DNA of 64,000 bases from JACSRF01 sp963695505 (GCA_963695505.1 CAVOGX010000014.1:1-64000), one strand, 5' to 3'. Positions 1 to 11,450 are shown, counted from the stretch's first letter. The notes: generated by a model not told the origin, from the letters alone. Program-made: numbers and translations.

Positions 1-384
1 TTTATTTTTTTCCGTTGAATAAAGTTCAGAACATAAATTTGCATCGGTTATGATTTTACGTTTGCTTTCAATATCTAGACCATAAGGAACAGCAAGTTTC
101 AATGCTTCACCAAGCGAGCAGAGGTAATAGTCAGCTAACCATTCATAAAACTTTAGATCATTTTTATTGAAGAGAGGAATTGAATCAAGAATATCTGAGA
201 GAGGTTTTATTTTTTCGGTGAGTTCAACTTTTTCCGAAAGACCAATTACAAAGCCGGTTAAAGTTCGCTTTCCAAACGGTGCAACAACACGTACGCCGAT
301 CTGCAGCATCGCAGAAATTTCTCTGGGCACTGAATAGGTAAATGCAATTCGGAATGGTAATGGAAATACAACTTGCGCAAACAT
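1..384 (-). CDS. priA: Primosomal protein N' (PriA helicase), N-terminal fragment
   Basis: Reading from an ATG at 384 gives 128 open codons that run off the left edge. The protein starts MFAQVVFPLPFRIAFTYSVP and continues with GVRVVAPFGKRTLTGFVIG and EWLADYYLCSLGEALKLAVP, which is the typical 3'-DNA-binding domain of PriA. PriA reloads the replisome at stalled forks; the helicase domain and zinc-binding region would lie outside the window. The start codon overlaps the stop of the upstream lipoprotein gene by one base (TAATG), so the two are probably co-transcribed. This is the only stretch of the AT-rich segment longer than 300 bases that I could read without a frameshift. Confidence 0.85.
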   Translation of the reverse strand, partial: MFAQVVFPLPFRIAFTYSVPREISAMLQIGVRVVAPFGKRTLTGFVIGLSEKVELTEKIKPLSDILDSIPLFNKNDLKFYEWLADYYLCSLGEALKLAVPYGLDIESKRKIITDANLCSELYSTEKNK

Positions 385-936
385 TATTGTTGTTTTTTAT
401 AATAAGGGCCTAATTTTCTGTAAGCATCTGTTTCAGCAGAGAACATCGAGAACTTTAACACTTTTTGTTTATCATCCCATAAAATTCTTTTATATTTTTT
501 TGAATTTATAATCTCACCATTTGTTGAGATTATGCTATCTTCAAGCTCAATTGTTAAATAGTAAAATCCATCTTCATGTATAATGTTCTCAATGCCGGCG
601 ATGTAATCAAAATTAAAATTTACTTCTGCATCAAGGTTGTCTCCATTGATAATTAATTTTCTCGCCAGTGATTAATCGACCTTCATTTTTCATTTCCTCA
701 ATGAACTCATCATTTCCTGAGCATCTGGGTAAATAATGCAGATGTATCTTGACTGAACGCTTGGCTCTCAGTTGCATCGGAGGTTATGTCTGTAATGTAT
801 GGGTTGCGGCTCCGCTTCTGTCTTCATTAAGAATCATTTCGTAAGATATTTTTTTGAAGACGAGGCAACCGCTGTTTGAGATTAAAATAAAGAGGAAAAT
901 AAAGAGAAGGAGAAAAGATTTTGTAAAATTTTGCAT
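384..936 (-). CDS. Putative lipoprotein, frameshifted
   Basis: The N-terminus read from the ATG at 936 is MQNFTKSFLLLFIFLFILIS followed by NSGCLVFKK, a hydrophobic signal with a lipobox-like Cys near residue 24. The frame stops at about 784 and resumes in another frame from about 670 to the stop at 384, where it reads DGFYYLTIELEDSIISTNGE and ends KLGPYYKKQQ. At least one indel lies between 670 and 785. I do not recognise a family. It sits between the S66 carboxypeptidase and priA on the same strand, with a one-base overlap to priA. It is probably an outer-membrane or periplasmic lipoprotein of the AT-rich organism. Confidence 0.5.
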
Positions 937-953
937 AATAGATTTCCAGATTA

Positions 954-1990
954 TTAAATGACTGAATTTTCAAGAAGTATAATCGTTTGATTGATAGTAT
1001 TAAGCTCGGCTTTTATTCCAATGGGAATTGTAAATTTATTTTTAACATGTCCGAATGACATTCCGTAAATAACCGGAATATTTAATTTTGATAGTCTGTC
1101 AAACAACACTTCCATCAACGAAAATGATGTGCTGAAAGATGGATCTTTTTCTTTTGGTTCACAATCCTTAAATACCCCCATTGCAATTCCTGCTGCTTTG
1201 TCAAATTTACCGGATTGGATTAATTGAGTAGCATTCTGTCAATTCTGTAGGGCTCTTCACCAATTTCTTCAAGAAAAATAATTTTGCCTTCACCGTTAAA
1301 ATCATATTTAGTTCCTATCAGCGAATTCATGAGTGATAAATTACCACCGACCAACTCACCAACAGCTTTTCCGCTTGCAATTGTTGTGACTTTATTTTCC
1401 GCTTTTTCATCCTCACTTTTCGCGTTTATTAAAATTAATTTTTCTTCGGGATGGACGAGTACTTCATTAAAATATGTTACACTAAAATCATTGAAAGATG
1501 AAATTCCAACCGGGCCGTGAAAAGTGATCAATCCCGTTTTAGAATAAATTCCGTTTAATAGTGCAGTTATATCGCTGTATCCAATTAATATTTTAGGATT
1601 ATTTTTTATCAAATCATAATGAAGCAAAGGAAGAATTCTCGCACATCCGTAACCGCCGCGTGCACAAACAATTCCATTAATTTTTTTATTAGCAAACATT
1701 GAGTTTACTTCATCAGCTCTCGATTCATCTGTTCCGGCGAGGTAACCCGATTTTGAAAGAATTTTTTCATTGAACTCGACTTTATAACCTAGCTTCTCCA
1801 AATTATCCTTTGATTCTTTCAACTCATCTTCCGAAATGTAGCTACCAGGGGCAATCAATCCGAGAGTATCGCCTGGTTTCAATCGAGGTGGTTTAATTTT
1901 AATTTGTGGAGAAACTGCAGGATATACTTTTGGAATTGCCGATAATATAGCTGCCGTGGAGATTGATTTTATGAATGCGCTTCTTTTCAT
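954..1990 (-). CDS. LD-carboxypeptidase, peptidase S66 family, frameshifted
   Basis: Two reading frames together cover an S66 serine carboxypeptidase, the family of LD-carboxypeptidase A and MccF, which trims murein tetrapeptides or inactivates peptide-nucleotide toxins. Residues 1-27 look like an export signal (MKRSAFIKSISTAAILSAIP). The nucleophile motif GYSDITALLNG and the following HGPVG are present. The catalytic Glu motif EEIGEEPYRIDRML lies at the end of the first frame, and the catalytic His is in GMSFGHVKNKFTIPIG in the second frame (954-1181). The break is between about 1181 and 1225. The start ATG overlaps the lysA stop as ATGA, suggesting one operon. All catalytic residues are encoded, so the frameshift is probably a sequencing error. 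Confidence 0.8.
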
Positions 1991-3264
1991 TTTGGTTGTG
2001 CTTTATTAAATTTTTCATCATACAAAAGATGATCGTAAGTTTCTCTGCTGCGAACAACTGTGAACTTATCATCTTCAACAAGAATTTCCGGTGGGCCTGC
2101 GCCGTGCATTATAATTTGACGACATTACCATTCCATATGCGCCTGCAGACATAATTGCAAGATATTCCCCTCGCTTCGATTCAATTATTTTTCTTTTCCT
2201 ACCAAGAAAATCACCCGATTCACAAACAGGTCCTACTATATCTGCAGTAATTTCTTTTCGATTTATATGAATCTCTACCGGTTGAATATGATGATGCGCC
2301 CCATAAATGCTCGGTCGGAGTAAATCATTCATTGCGGCATCAGTTATTAAAAAATTTTTCTCACCATTCTTTTTTGTGTAAAGAATTTGTGCCGCTAAAA
2401 TTCCTCCATTTGCGGTTAAGAATCTTCCCGGCTCAAAGAACACATCACAATCTAATTTTTTCAAAATCGGGGATACAGAGTTTGCATAATCTTTAATGGA
2501 AAAAGTTTCCTCATTTGCATACTTGACACCAATTCCGCCACCGATGTCAAAATGTTTTAATTGTACACCATTCTTTTTTACTTCAAAATAAATATTTGAA
2601 AGTTTTTCGACTGCTTCTGCAAATGGTTGAATACTAGTTATCTGTGAACCGATATGCATATCAATTCCGGTGAACTCAATATTTTTAAATCGATTTTTAT
2701 TTTTGAAAAGCTTGAGTGCTTCTTTCGAAATCTATGCCAAATTTATTCCGATAGTCCGGTTGAAATATATGGATGAGTTTGAGCATCTACATCTGGATTA
2801 ACTCGAATAGCCACACGCGCAACTTTGTTCATTTCACCGGCAACAGTATTAATCAATTCCAGCTCTTCTTCAGATTCTGCTTTTAACATCAACAACTCTT
2901 TTTGCAATCCTAAACGAATTTCATTTAGAGTTTTTCCAACCCCTGTTAAAATAAGTTTTCTCGGATCAGCACCGGCAAGTAATGCACGTTTCAACTCCCC
3001 CTCCGAATTAACATCTACCCCGCTGCCAAGATCGACAAATGTTTTAATTACATTAAGATTGAAATTACTTTTTGCTGTATAAAATATTGTATGAGGAATA
3101 TCTTGAAAAGCATTGGAAAATTCCTTGTATCGATCTGCAAAAAACTTCTTACTGTAGATGTAAGCCGGCGTCCCAACTTCCTGGATGATTTTTTTTACCT
3201 TAACATTTTCACAGAAAAGTTCATTATTCTTGTAAGTGAAATATGACGAATCGAAGAGATGCAT
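1987..3264 (-). CDS. lysA: Diaminopimelate decarboxylase, frameshifted
   Basis: This fold-type III PLP enzyme makes the last step of lysine synthesis, meso-diaminopimelate to L-lysine. Motifs in order are the PLP lysine in FYTAKSNFN, the loop after GVGKTLNEIRLGLQ, RVNPDVDAQTHPYISTGL, MHIGSQI, FDIGGGIGVKY, FFEPGRFL, the dimer-interface GPVCESGDFLG and the C-terminal MSAGAYGMVMSSNYNARRRP. Frame changes occur at about 2660-2743 and near 2080-2110. The true C-terminus, read in a third frame, ends with KFNKAQPK at 1987, overlapping the S66 gene by four bases. Total length of about 425 residues is normal. It is divergent from leuS across a 185-bp spacer at 3265-3449, which must hold promoters for both. 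Confidence 0.88.
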
Positions 3265-3449
3265 ATCGTAAATTATTTATTTATGAATTTTATAGTTCGA
3301 AGATAAAGAAAATTTACGTTTCCTTCTAAGCTTACCGACCAGACAAATAGTGGGTTCAAAGTGCTCAAAACACCCATAATCAATCACAACACATTACATT
3401 TGAAATACCTTGCATTTTCGGTAAATTTGTCGAAATTTTTTAAGATATA

Positions 3450-5916
3450 ATGAGCACACGATACCCTTTTACTGAAATTGAAACTAAGTGGCAGTCCTTC
3501 TGGGAACAGCACAAAGTAAACAAAACTAATCTTTCCGAGGATAATAAAAAACTTTACTGTCTCGTAATGTTTATCTATCCATCCGGTGCAAAACTTCACA
3601 TCGGGCATTGGTACAATTACGGTCCAACTGACTCATGGGCACGATATCAAAAATTAAAAGGTAAAAATGTTTTTGAGCCGATGGGATACGATGCGTTTGG
3701 TTTGCCTGCTGAGAATTATGCAATAAAAACCGGCATTCATCCTTACGACAGCACGAAAACAAATATAAATGAAATTCGTGAACAGCTTAAAAGAATGGGC
3801 TGTATGTACGATTGGGATGCGGAGTTAATGACTTGCGATCCAAAATATTACAAGTGGAATCAGTGGCTGTTTCTTCAGCTTTACAAAAAAGGATTAGCTT
3901 ACCGTAAAAATGCTCCGGTAAATTGGTGTCCGAATGATCATACAGTGCTTGCAAATGAGCAAGTACTTTCAGATGGAACTTGTGAAAGATGCGGAACACT
4001 CGTCATTCAAAAAAATCTTACGCAATGGTTTTTTAAAATCACAAATTATGTTGAAGAGCTTCTTGATGGGCTTGATAAGATTAACTGGCCTGAAAAGACC
4101 AAACTCATGCAAAAAAATTGGATTGGAAAAAGTATCGGTGCAGAAGTCCACTTTCAAGTTGATGGTTCGAATGAAAGAATATCTGTGTTTACAACCCGGC
4201 CTGATACGTTGTTCGGAGTTACTTATGTTGTTTTAGCTCCCCGAAACAATCTTGTTGATAAGCTGACTACAAACGAGTTTAAGAGATCAAGTTCAAGAAT
4301 ATCGTAATTCAATAAAATCTTTAACGGAGATTGAACGAACTTCAACAGTTAAAGAAAAAACCGGTGTTCCGACTGGAGCATTTGCAATTACTCCAATGAA
4401 TGGCGAAAAGGTACCCATTTGGATAGCAGATTACGCCCTCGCGACTTACGGGACTGGATGCGTAATGGCAGTTCCTGCACACGATGAAAGAGATTTTGAA
4501 TTTGCTAAAAAGTACAATCTCCCATCCGAAAAGTGATTTTCCATCCGAATAGAATCATGAGAAAGATGAGCTCCGCTGCATACACTGATCACGGGACTAT
4601 GGTAAATTCTGGGATTTTAATGGGATAACATCAGAGACGCAATTGCAAAGATAATTTCTCATCCTAGCAGAAAAGAATCTGGGGAGAAAGAAATCAATTA
4701 CCGACTGCGAGATTGGTTAATCTCAAGACAAAGATATTGGGGAACTCCAATACCAATCATCTATTGCGATAAATGTGGTGAGGTTCCAGTCGAAGAAAAC
4801 GATCTACCAGTTGAACTTCCTTACGATGTACAATTTAATCCGGGAGGTGAATCTCCGTTAACTTCAAATGAAAATTTTGCCGAATGTAAAATGTCCGAAG
4901 TGCGGCAATGATGCAAGGCGAGATCCTGACACGATGGACACATTTGTTGATTCATCATGGTACTATTTCCGTTATTTTAAATCCGCAAATTGATTCTGAT
5001 CCTTTTGATAAAAAACTTGCTGAGAGAAATGGATGCCAGTTGATATGTACGTTGGCGGTGCTGAACATGCAACAATGCATCTGCTTTATGCGAGATTCAT
5101 TCATAAATTTTTACGCGATATTGGTTATACAAATTCAGATGAACCGTTTTCGCATCTTATACATCAAGGCACAATTACAAATCAAGGCGCTAAGATGTCT
5201 AAGTCAAAAGGAAATGTTGTAAACCTCGATCAGTTCATTGAAAATTATGGCTCGGATGTTTTAGAATGTACTTGATGTTCATGGGTCCATATGAACTTGG
5301 CGGAGATTGGAGTGATAAAGGGAATTACCGGAACTGATCGTTTTGTCCAAAGAAGTTATGAATTGTTTAACAGGTTTCCCGGCTTAATGAATCAAGTTAC
5401 TCCAAAAGATGTTTATGAGTTGGCTAAATTAAATGAAAATGAGAAACAGATTTATAAAAAAGTCAATCAAACAATTAAGAAGTATGACGAGGAGATAAAT
5501 CATTTTCGTTTTAATACTGCAATTGCTGCTATGATGGAACTCCTTAATGAAATGAAGAAGTTAGAATTGTGTTCAATAGAAATCCAATGTTACACATTAA
5601 AAAGATATGCTGTGTTATTGGCTCCAATTGCTCCTCATCTTTCAGAGGAATGCTTTAATATTCTTGGATCCAATCAATATTTCAAAAACCGTTTTGGTTT
5701 GAACCCAATGCGGAAGCCCTGGTTGGAAGAATCTCATGAGCATAGCTGTCTTCAAGTCAATCGTGAGAAGCATCCAGCACAGTTGAAGTGGCTATGGGTA
5801 ATCCAAACCATAACTTATTGTTGAACGATGAGAAAATAAAAAAACATCTTGATGGAAAAGAGATCATCAAGGAAATTTTTGTCACAAATAAAATTTATAA
5901 CATAGTAGTTAAGTAA
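3450..5916 (+). CDS. leuS: Leucyl-tRNA synthetase, several frameshifts
   Basis: Class I aminoacyl-tRNA synthetase that charges tRNA-Leu. The start MSTRYPFTEIETKWQSFWEQ is typical. The HIGH signature is in GAKLHIGHWYNYGP, followed by EPMGYDAFGLPAENYAIKTG. Parts of the CP1 editing domain are visible (RPDTLFGVTYVVLAP, GTGCVMAVPAHDERDFEFAK). A zinc-like CPNDHTVLANEQV segment, WFFKIT, DWLISRQRYWGTPIPIIYC and GGAEHATMHLLYARF follow, then the KMSKS motif in GAKMSKSKGN. The C-terminus ends NKIYNIVVK at 5916. I see frame changes near 4275, 4535, 4620, 4880, 5265 and 5320. All motifs survive when frames are stitched, so errors in the consensus are more likely than a dead gene. Confidence 0.9.
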
Positions 5917-5924
5917 GCTCAATA

Positions 5925-6416
5925 GAACGCAGATCATTATGATCCATTATGATATTTTAAGATCAAACTCAGCGTTTTAATCAGAACCAGATTATGGGAG
6001 ACAATTACAAATACTCAGAAATAACTGACAAAATCGTCCGGGCATATTACAACGTGTACAATAAACTTGGCTATGGCTTTCTTGAAAAAGTTTATGAAAA
6101 TGCAATGATGATGGAATTACCAAATTCGGATTAGATTGCAAGAATCAGTTTCCAATTAAAGTGTACTATGATGAAAAACCTATCGGCGACTATTATGCAG
6201 ACATCATCGTGAATAATTTAATAATTATTGAATTAAAAGCTGCTGAAAGTTTATGTGAAGAGCATGAATGCCAACTAATAAATTATTTAAAATCCACAGA
6301 ACTCGAAGTAGGTATTTTATTCAACTTCGGCAAAGAACCACAATTCAAAAGAAAAGTATTAACTAAAGAATTTAAAAATCATAACAGATCATAATGATCA
6401 TAAAAATCAGCGTTCC
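5925..6416. repeat. Inverted repeats bounding the GxxExxY gene
   Basis: The left copy at 5925-5944 reads GAACGCAGATCATTATGATC. The right copy at 6387-6416, read on the opposite strand, begins GGAACGCTGATTTTTATGAT and continues into CATTATGATC. The shared outer end is GAACGC(A/T)GAT and the shared core is GATCATTATGATC, which is itself nearly palindromic. The right copy contains the stop codon of the enclosed gene. The two copies are outward ends of a roughly 490-bp unit lying between leuS and serS. A mobile or once-mobile cassette is an inference. Confidence 0.5.
5994..6394 (+). CDS. GxxExxY family protein, frameshifted
   Basis: The first frame from ATG 5994 reads MGDNYKYSEITDKIVRAYYN then VYNKLGYGFLEKVYENAM, which contains the family signature GxxExxY as GFLEKVY. 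After an indel near 6120-6130 the second frame continues with VYYDEKPIGDYYADIIVNN and IIIELKAAESL, where D...ExK resembles a PD-(D/E)XK nuclease core. It ends KRKVLTKEFKNHNRS. The family is about 125-130 residues, common in Bacteroidota and Ignavibacteriota, and of unknown role; a nuclease fold is predicted from the motif only. The gene is enclosed by inverted repeats and separates two tRNA-synthetase genes with no obvious functional link. Confidence 0.75.
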
Positions 6417-6424
6417 ATAATTAT

Positions 6425-7701
6425 ATGTTAGACTTAAAATTCATCAGAGAAAATCCGGAACTTGTAAAGCAAGGCATCGAATCAAAAAACGAAAAAAGCA
6501 GAGTTGATGAAGTTCTTCAGCTTGATAAACAGAGACGCGAAATAATTGCCGTAAGCGAAGAACTAAAAGCAAAGCGAAATCAAGTTTCACAGGAAGTTGG
6601 CAAACTGAAAAAAGCAGGACAAGATGCATCCGCTATCATCACGGAGATGAAAGATGTTTCAGATAAAATAAAAGAGCATGATGACAAACTCGCAGTCGTT
6701 GAAACCGAATTAGATGATTTGCTGATGTACATACCCAATCTTCCCCATTCTTCAGTACCAATCGGTAAAACGGCAGAAGATAGTGTTGAAATTAGAAAAT
6801 GGATGCCCTGAAGGATTTAACTTTGAACAAAATGAAAAAACATTTGATCACATAGAACTTGGGAAAAAATTAAAGATACTCGATTTTGAAAGAGGCGCTA
6901 AAATTTCCGGTTCAGGATTTCCGGTTTATCTTGGCAAAGGTGCAACACTCGAAAGAGCATTGATTAACTTCATGTTCGATTTCATTTGCAAATCATGGTT
7001 ACTCAGAAGTGTTTCCCCCATTTTTAGTCAATCGAGATTCGATGAAAGGAACGGGTCAGCTTCCAAAAATGGAAGAAGATATGTACTTCATAGACAAAGA
7101 TGATTTGTTTCCTATTCCGACAGCAGAAGTACCGATAACCAATCTTTACAGAAATGAAATTCTAAATGAAAGCGATCTGCCGATCAAGTATGTTGGCTAC
7201 TCCGCTTGTTTCAGAAGAGAAGCCGGTTCTTATGGAAAAGAATCAAAAGGTTTTCTTCGCGTTCATCAATTTAACAAAGTTGAGATGGTAAAGTTTGTAA
7301 AACCCGATGCTTCTCTAAATGAATTGGAAAACCTAGTTAACGATGCCGAAGACATTTTGAAAACTCTTCAAATTCCTTATAGAATTCTAATGCTCTGTTC
7401 AGGAGATTTAAGTTTTGCAGCGGCAAAATGCTACGACATTGAAACATGGTCACCCGCTGAAAAACGATGGTTGGAAGCATCATCCTGCAGCACTTTTGGA
7501 GATTTTCAGGCAAGACGAGCAAGCATCAGATACAGAAATGAAGAAACTAAAAAGTTAGAATTTGTTCACACTCTTAACGGTTCGGGTTTAGCAACGAGCC
7601 GCTTGATGGTTTCTTTGTTAGAAAATTATCAAACTCCTGAAGGGAAAATTATTGTCCCAAAAGTGCTTCAAAAATACACCGGGTTTAATGTTATTGATTA
7701 A
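6425..7701 (+). CDS. serS: Seryl-tRNA synthetase, frameshifted
   Basis: Class II synthetase that charges tRNA-Ser. The N-terminal coiled-coil tRNA-binding arm is clear (MLDLKFIRENPELVKQGIES, then a heptad-rich stretch to about residue 105). Class II motif 2 appears around YSACFRREAGSYGKESKGFL and VHQFNKVEMVKF, and motif 3 in NGSGLATSRLMVSLLENYQ. The tail KIIVPKVLQKYTGFNVID is normal. Frame changes are near 6805 and near 7000. Total length is about 425 residues, as expected. It follows the GxxExxY cassette by 30 bp, so its promoter may lie within or before that cassette. Confidence 0.92.
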
Positions 7702-7801
7702 TAGTTTTTTTAACACAGAAAGTATTCTTAAATTTTTAACTCGATGAGTAAAATGGACTAAAGTCCTTAAATTCTCTCTGTGTTTTATAACCCAGACTTA
7801 A

Positions 7802-9410
7802 GGGTCTGTTGCATAACTACGGCATGTTAATTGCAGTATCTAGTGGTTCAAAATAATAAAAGGAAATTAGTATATGCTTAGGTAAAAAGAAGTTTGAGCC
7901 CGAAAATAATGTATAATCTCACTCTGGATGATCTTGGTTCGCGAGGATAACATCTATCGCCAGATAGATAAATTCTTAGATATGAGATTTGTTTATAAAG
8001 AGTGCGAAAAATTATATGGAAAGACAGGAAAGCCTTCAATAGATCCGATAGTATTCTTTAAGCTTGAATTGTTTGGTTACTTTGAAAATATAATATCAGA
8101 TCGAGAGTTAATAAAAAAAGCTAATGATTCTCTGGCAGCAAGATACTTTATAGGATATGACTTAGATGAGAAACTACCCTGGCATTCAACGATATCAAGA
8201 ACAAGAGCACTAATAAGTAAAGAAATCTTTGAAAAGATATTTACAGGATTTTGGAATTATGTTATCAGTCAGGACTAATAGAAGGGAAACATCAATCAAT
8301 AGATTCAACGCTGGTAAAAGCAAACGCATCATTAGAATCTTTAGAGATAAAAGAGCCAAAATTAACAGTGGAAGAATATATCAATAAAACATACGAAGAA
8401 AACAAAACTGAAGAACGGAACAGAAAGAAGATGACTGTAAAGAGGAAAGAGAAGAAAAGCAATCAGAATTAACGGATAGAAAAAAGTTCAGAGAAATAAG
8501 ACGAGTAAAAAAACAGGCAGCAATAAGCATTATCAGAGTAAAACCGATCCTGATAGCAGACTGGCAAGTAAACCTGGTAAACCAAGCGGGTTATACTACT
8601 CAAACGCATTATAGTTCAGACAGTAGAAAGAGAGATCATTACCGATGTTTTAACAACGCACGCAGATAGAAGTAGACGTCAGACAGGTATTGTTCGAGGT
8701 ATATCAAAGGGCTGAAGAAAGAATAGAAAAACTTAGGATTAGCAGATTCAAGAAGTATCAGCAGATAAGGGATATTGTTCGGGAATAAATTTAAGAGAGT
8801 TTGAGAGACAAGGGATAAGAGCATTTATTCCAACACAAGGAATATGTAAACACGAATGGAAATATCAACAATAAAGAGTTCAGATATGATGAAGAAAAGG
8901 ATGTATTTGTTTGCCCAAATCAGAAGGAGCTAAAGTTTTATACATACGAAAAGGCAAGACAACGCAATCGATATATAGGGAAGAAGAAGATGTAGTAAAT
9001 GTCCATTAAAGCAGAGTGCTGTCCGAAAGCAAAGAGACGGAGTGTAAGCCGGACGATTTGTATTATCGGGAGTATCAGAGATTAGAGCAAAGACTCAAAA
9101 CACCGGGGGCAGACGAGCTAATTAGGATAAGGAAAACGGTATCAGAAGGACTATTTGCCGAGGCAAAGATGTATCACGGGTTGAGGAAATTTATGAGCAG
9201 AGAGGAATAGATAAAGGCTCAGAAAAGATCATATATAATTGCCTCTGTCCAAAACTTAAAAAGATTACTGGGGCATGTGAGAAGAAAAGCGAGCCAAGCA
9301 GTTCAGGTGTTGGAAAATATCTCAGCAAATTTATTTCTCACTAATAAACTTGAATTTTGCTTGCTGAATTTAGATAAAACGTGAAAATTAAATGATTACG
9401 CAACAGACCC
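7802..9410 (+). mobile_element. IS1182-like insertion sequence with 4-bp TTAA duplication
   Basis: The left end at 7802 reads GGGTCTGTTGCATAAC. The right end at 9410, read on the opposite strand, is GGGTCTGTTGCGTAAT, so the terminal inverted repeats match at 14 of 16 positions. TTAA flanks both ends (7798-7801 and 9411-9414), a 4-bp target duplication. One transposase gene fills most of the 1,609-bp element. Removing the element and one TTAA restores a hairpin, AACCCAGAC-TTAA-GGCTGGGTT, so the insertion is in its loop. Confidence 0.85.
7874..9384 (+). CDS. IS1182-like DDE transposase, multiply frameshifted
   Basis: Stitched frames give a DDE transposase. The N-terminus starts at ATG 7874 (MLG then KKKFEP after an indel). 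It continues with TLDDL, then DNIYRQIDKFLDMRFVYKEC, GKPSIDPIVFFKLELFGYFE and LPWHSTISRTRALIS. HQSIDSTLVKANASLES carries a conserved Asp. Later pieces include ADKGYCSGINLREF, the CPNQKELKFY segment and the C-terminal GLFAEAKMYHGLRKF, with AYxAEAK-like features of the family. The last frame ends LTNKLEFCLLNLDKT at 9384. At least five frame changes are present. The family assignment to IS1182 rests on motif recognition and could be a neighbouring IS5-superfamily group. Confidence 0.75.
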
Positions 9411-9507
9411 TTAAGGCTGGGTTGATTAATCTACCATACTATAGAGCTTTAGCCCAAAAAGACAGATTGTTCAACTTTCAATTTGGCCTATTAAATAAAA
9501 TTTTTTA

Positions 9508-11260
9508 ATGAGAAACCTAAGAACACTAAAAAAATATTTTGCACGTTACAAACGCAAGCTTGCTTGGGGATTGCTATTTATCATTCTATCAAATATTGGA
9601 ATGGTTTACATTCCCTTATTATTAAAAGATGCGATAAACATTCTTCAAGAAAAGATTACAACAGATAAGATATTCTATTATGTCAGTTTAATCGCAGTAA
9701 CATCGCTGCTATCTGGAATCTTTAGATTTTTTATTCGCCAAACCATCATAGTTGTATCAAGAGAAATTGAATACGATCTTAGATTTGATTTTTGGCAGAA
9801 GATTCAAAAACTACCTTTAAGATACTTTCAGAACAATTCTACCGGTAACGTTATGGCTCACGCTACGAACGATATAAATGCTGTTCGAATGTTTATTAGT
9901 TTACGCAGTAATGTACTCCATTGATACTACAATAGATCAATTTTAGTTATTACCATCATGATATCGTTGAATTTAAGCTTAACTATTTACTCGCTAATTC
10001 CATTGCCATTACTCTCGGTTTTAGTTTATATAGTTGGCAATATTATTCACGAAAAATATACACTGATCCAAGAGAAATTCTCCGATCTGACAACAAAAGC
10101 ACAGGAGAATTTTTCGGGAATACGCGTTATTAAATCATATGTACGTGAAGAAAATGAAATTGGCGAGTTCAAAAAACTGAAATCATGAGTATTTGCAAAG
10201 AAACATGAACATGATAAAATACCAAGCAATCATTCAGCCAATTTTGTTTTTAATTACAGGCATATCGATAATAATTGTGATTTGGCTTGGCGGATATAAA
10301 GTAATTTCCAAAGAAATGAATATTCGGTGAAATAACCGCCTTTCTAGCTTACCTCAGTATTTTAATTTGGCCAATGATAGCTTTCGGCTGGGTGTTAAAC
10401 ATCATTCAGCAAGCAGAAGCAAGCATGAAAAGATTAAATAATATTTTTTCGTGAGTCGAACGAAATTGAAGATTCAAAGCAAACCATTGAATCCATTACT
10501 GAAATTAAAGGCGATATCGAGTTCAAGAATGTTTCATTCAAATACGGCGAGCACCTTCCATTGGTTCTAGATGATATCAACTTAAAAATTCCTAAGGGTT
10601 CCACTTTAGCGATTATGGGTTTTACAGGTTCGGGAAAAACTTCTTTTGTGAATTTAATTCCACGGCTCTACGATGCTTTAGACGGCGGAATTCTGATTTG
10701 AATGGAACCGATGTGAGAAAAATTCCCCTATATGTTTTAAGAACAAATATTGGATTGGTGCCGCAGGAATCCTTTCTTTTTTCTGATTCCGTTGCAAATA
10801 ATATTTCTTACGGGTTGCGGGAAACTAATAAAGAAAAAGTTATCGCTATTTCTAAGATTGCAGCTTTTAATAAAGATGTAGATTCATTTCCTAAAGGATA
10901 CGATACTATTGTTGGCGAAAGAGAATACAGTTTCCGGCGGACAAAAGCAGCGAGCAAGCATTGCAAGGGCATTAGCCATAGATCCTAAAATTTTAATCCT
11001 TGATGATTCTTTTTTCAGCAGTTGATACTCATACCGAGGAAGAAATTTTAACCAGCTTAAAAAGTTTTATGCGTGGAAGAACCAGTATTATCATCAGCCA
11101 TCGAATTTCTACCGTGAAGGATTCTGATAAAATTATTGTGCTGCATAAAGGCAAAATAGCCGAACAAGGAATACACGAAGAACTGCTTGCATTAAATGGA
11201 ATTTATGCTGATTTGCATTTCAAACAATTGCTTGAAAAGGAATTGGAAGAGCTGAACTGA
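9508..11260 (+). CDS. ABC transporter, fused permease and ATPase (first of a pair), frameshifted
   Basis: Type IV ABC exporter half. The N-terminal permease has several membrane helices (LAWGLLFIILSNIGMVYIPL and onward) and the intracellular-loop sequences FQNNSTGNVMAHATNDINAV and FSGIRVIKSYVREE. The ATPase domain has Walker A in MGFTGSGKTSFVN, the Q-loop in IGLVPQESFLFSDSV, a signature region broken by an indel near 10930 (VSGGQKQR in another frame), Walker B in KILILDDSF and the switch His in IISHRISTV. Frame changes are near 9925, 10190, 10325, 10455, 10700, 10925 and 11005. With the next gene it probably forms a heterodimeric lipid or drug exporter of the MdlAB/BmrCD type. Confidence 0.85.
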
Positions 11261-11261
11261 G

Positions 11262-11370
11262 TTTTCTTAGAAGTCATTTCGAAGGAGTGAAGCGACGTAG
11301 AAATCTTATTTAGAATTAAGACTTCTCCCTCCTGCCTTGCCGGCAGGCAGGTTGGTCGAAGTGACTCTTT
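11262..11370. repeat. Dispersed hairpin-type repeat between the ABC genes
   Basis: The left arm begins near 11267 with GAAGTCATTTCGAAGGAGTG and continues to GTAGAAATCTTA. The right arm, read on the opposite strand, has GAGTCACTTCGACC and GAGAAGTCTTAA, giving an imperfect inverted repeat about 100 bp long. Inside the right arm is a smaller GC-rich dyad, CCTGCCTTGCCGGCAGGCAGG trimmed at its ends. Repeats with TCATTTCGA and AGAAATCTT words are common between genes in Bacteroidota-like genomes. It may act as a terminator or be a non-autonomous mobile unit. Confidence 0.55.
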
Positions 11371-11450
11371 GAAAATTATTGTAATACGAATACGCTTAAA
11401 AAATTCAATGTTTTTTATTGCTAGAATAAATCTTAAATAAACGATAAAAT

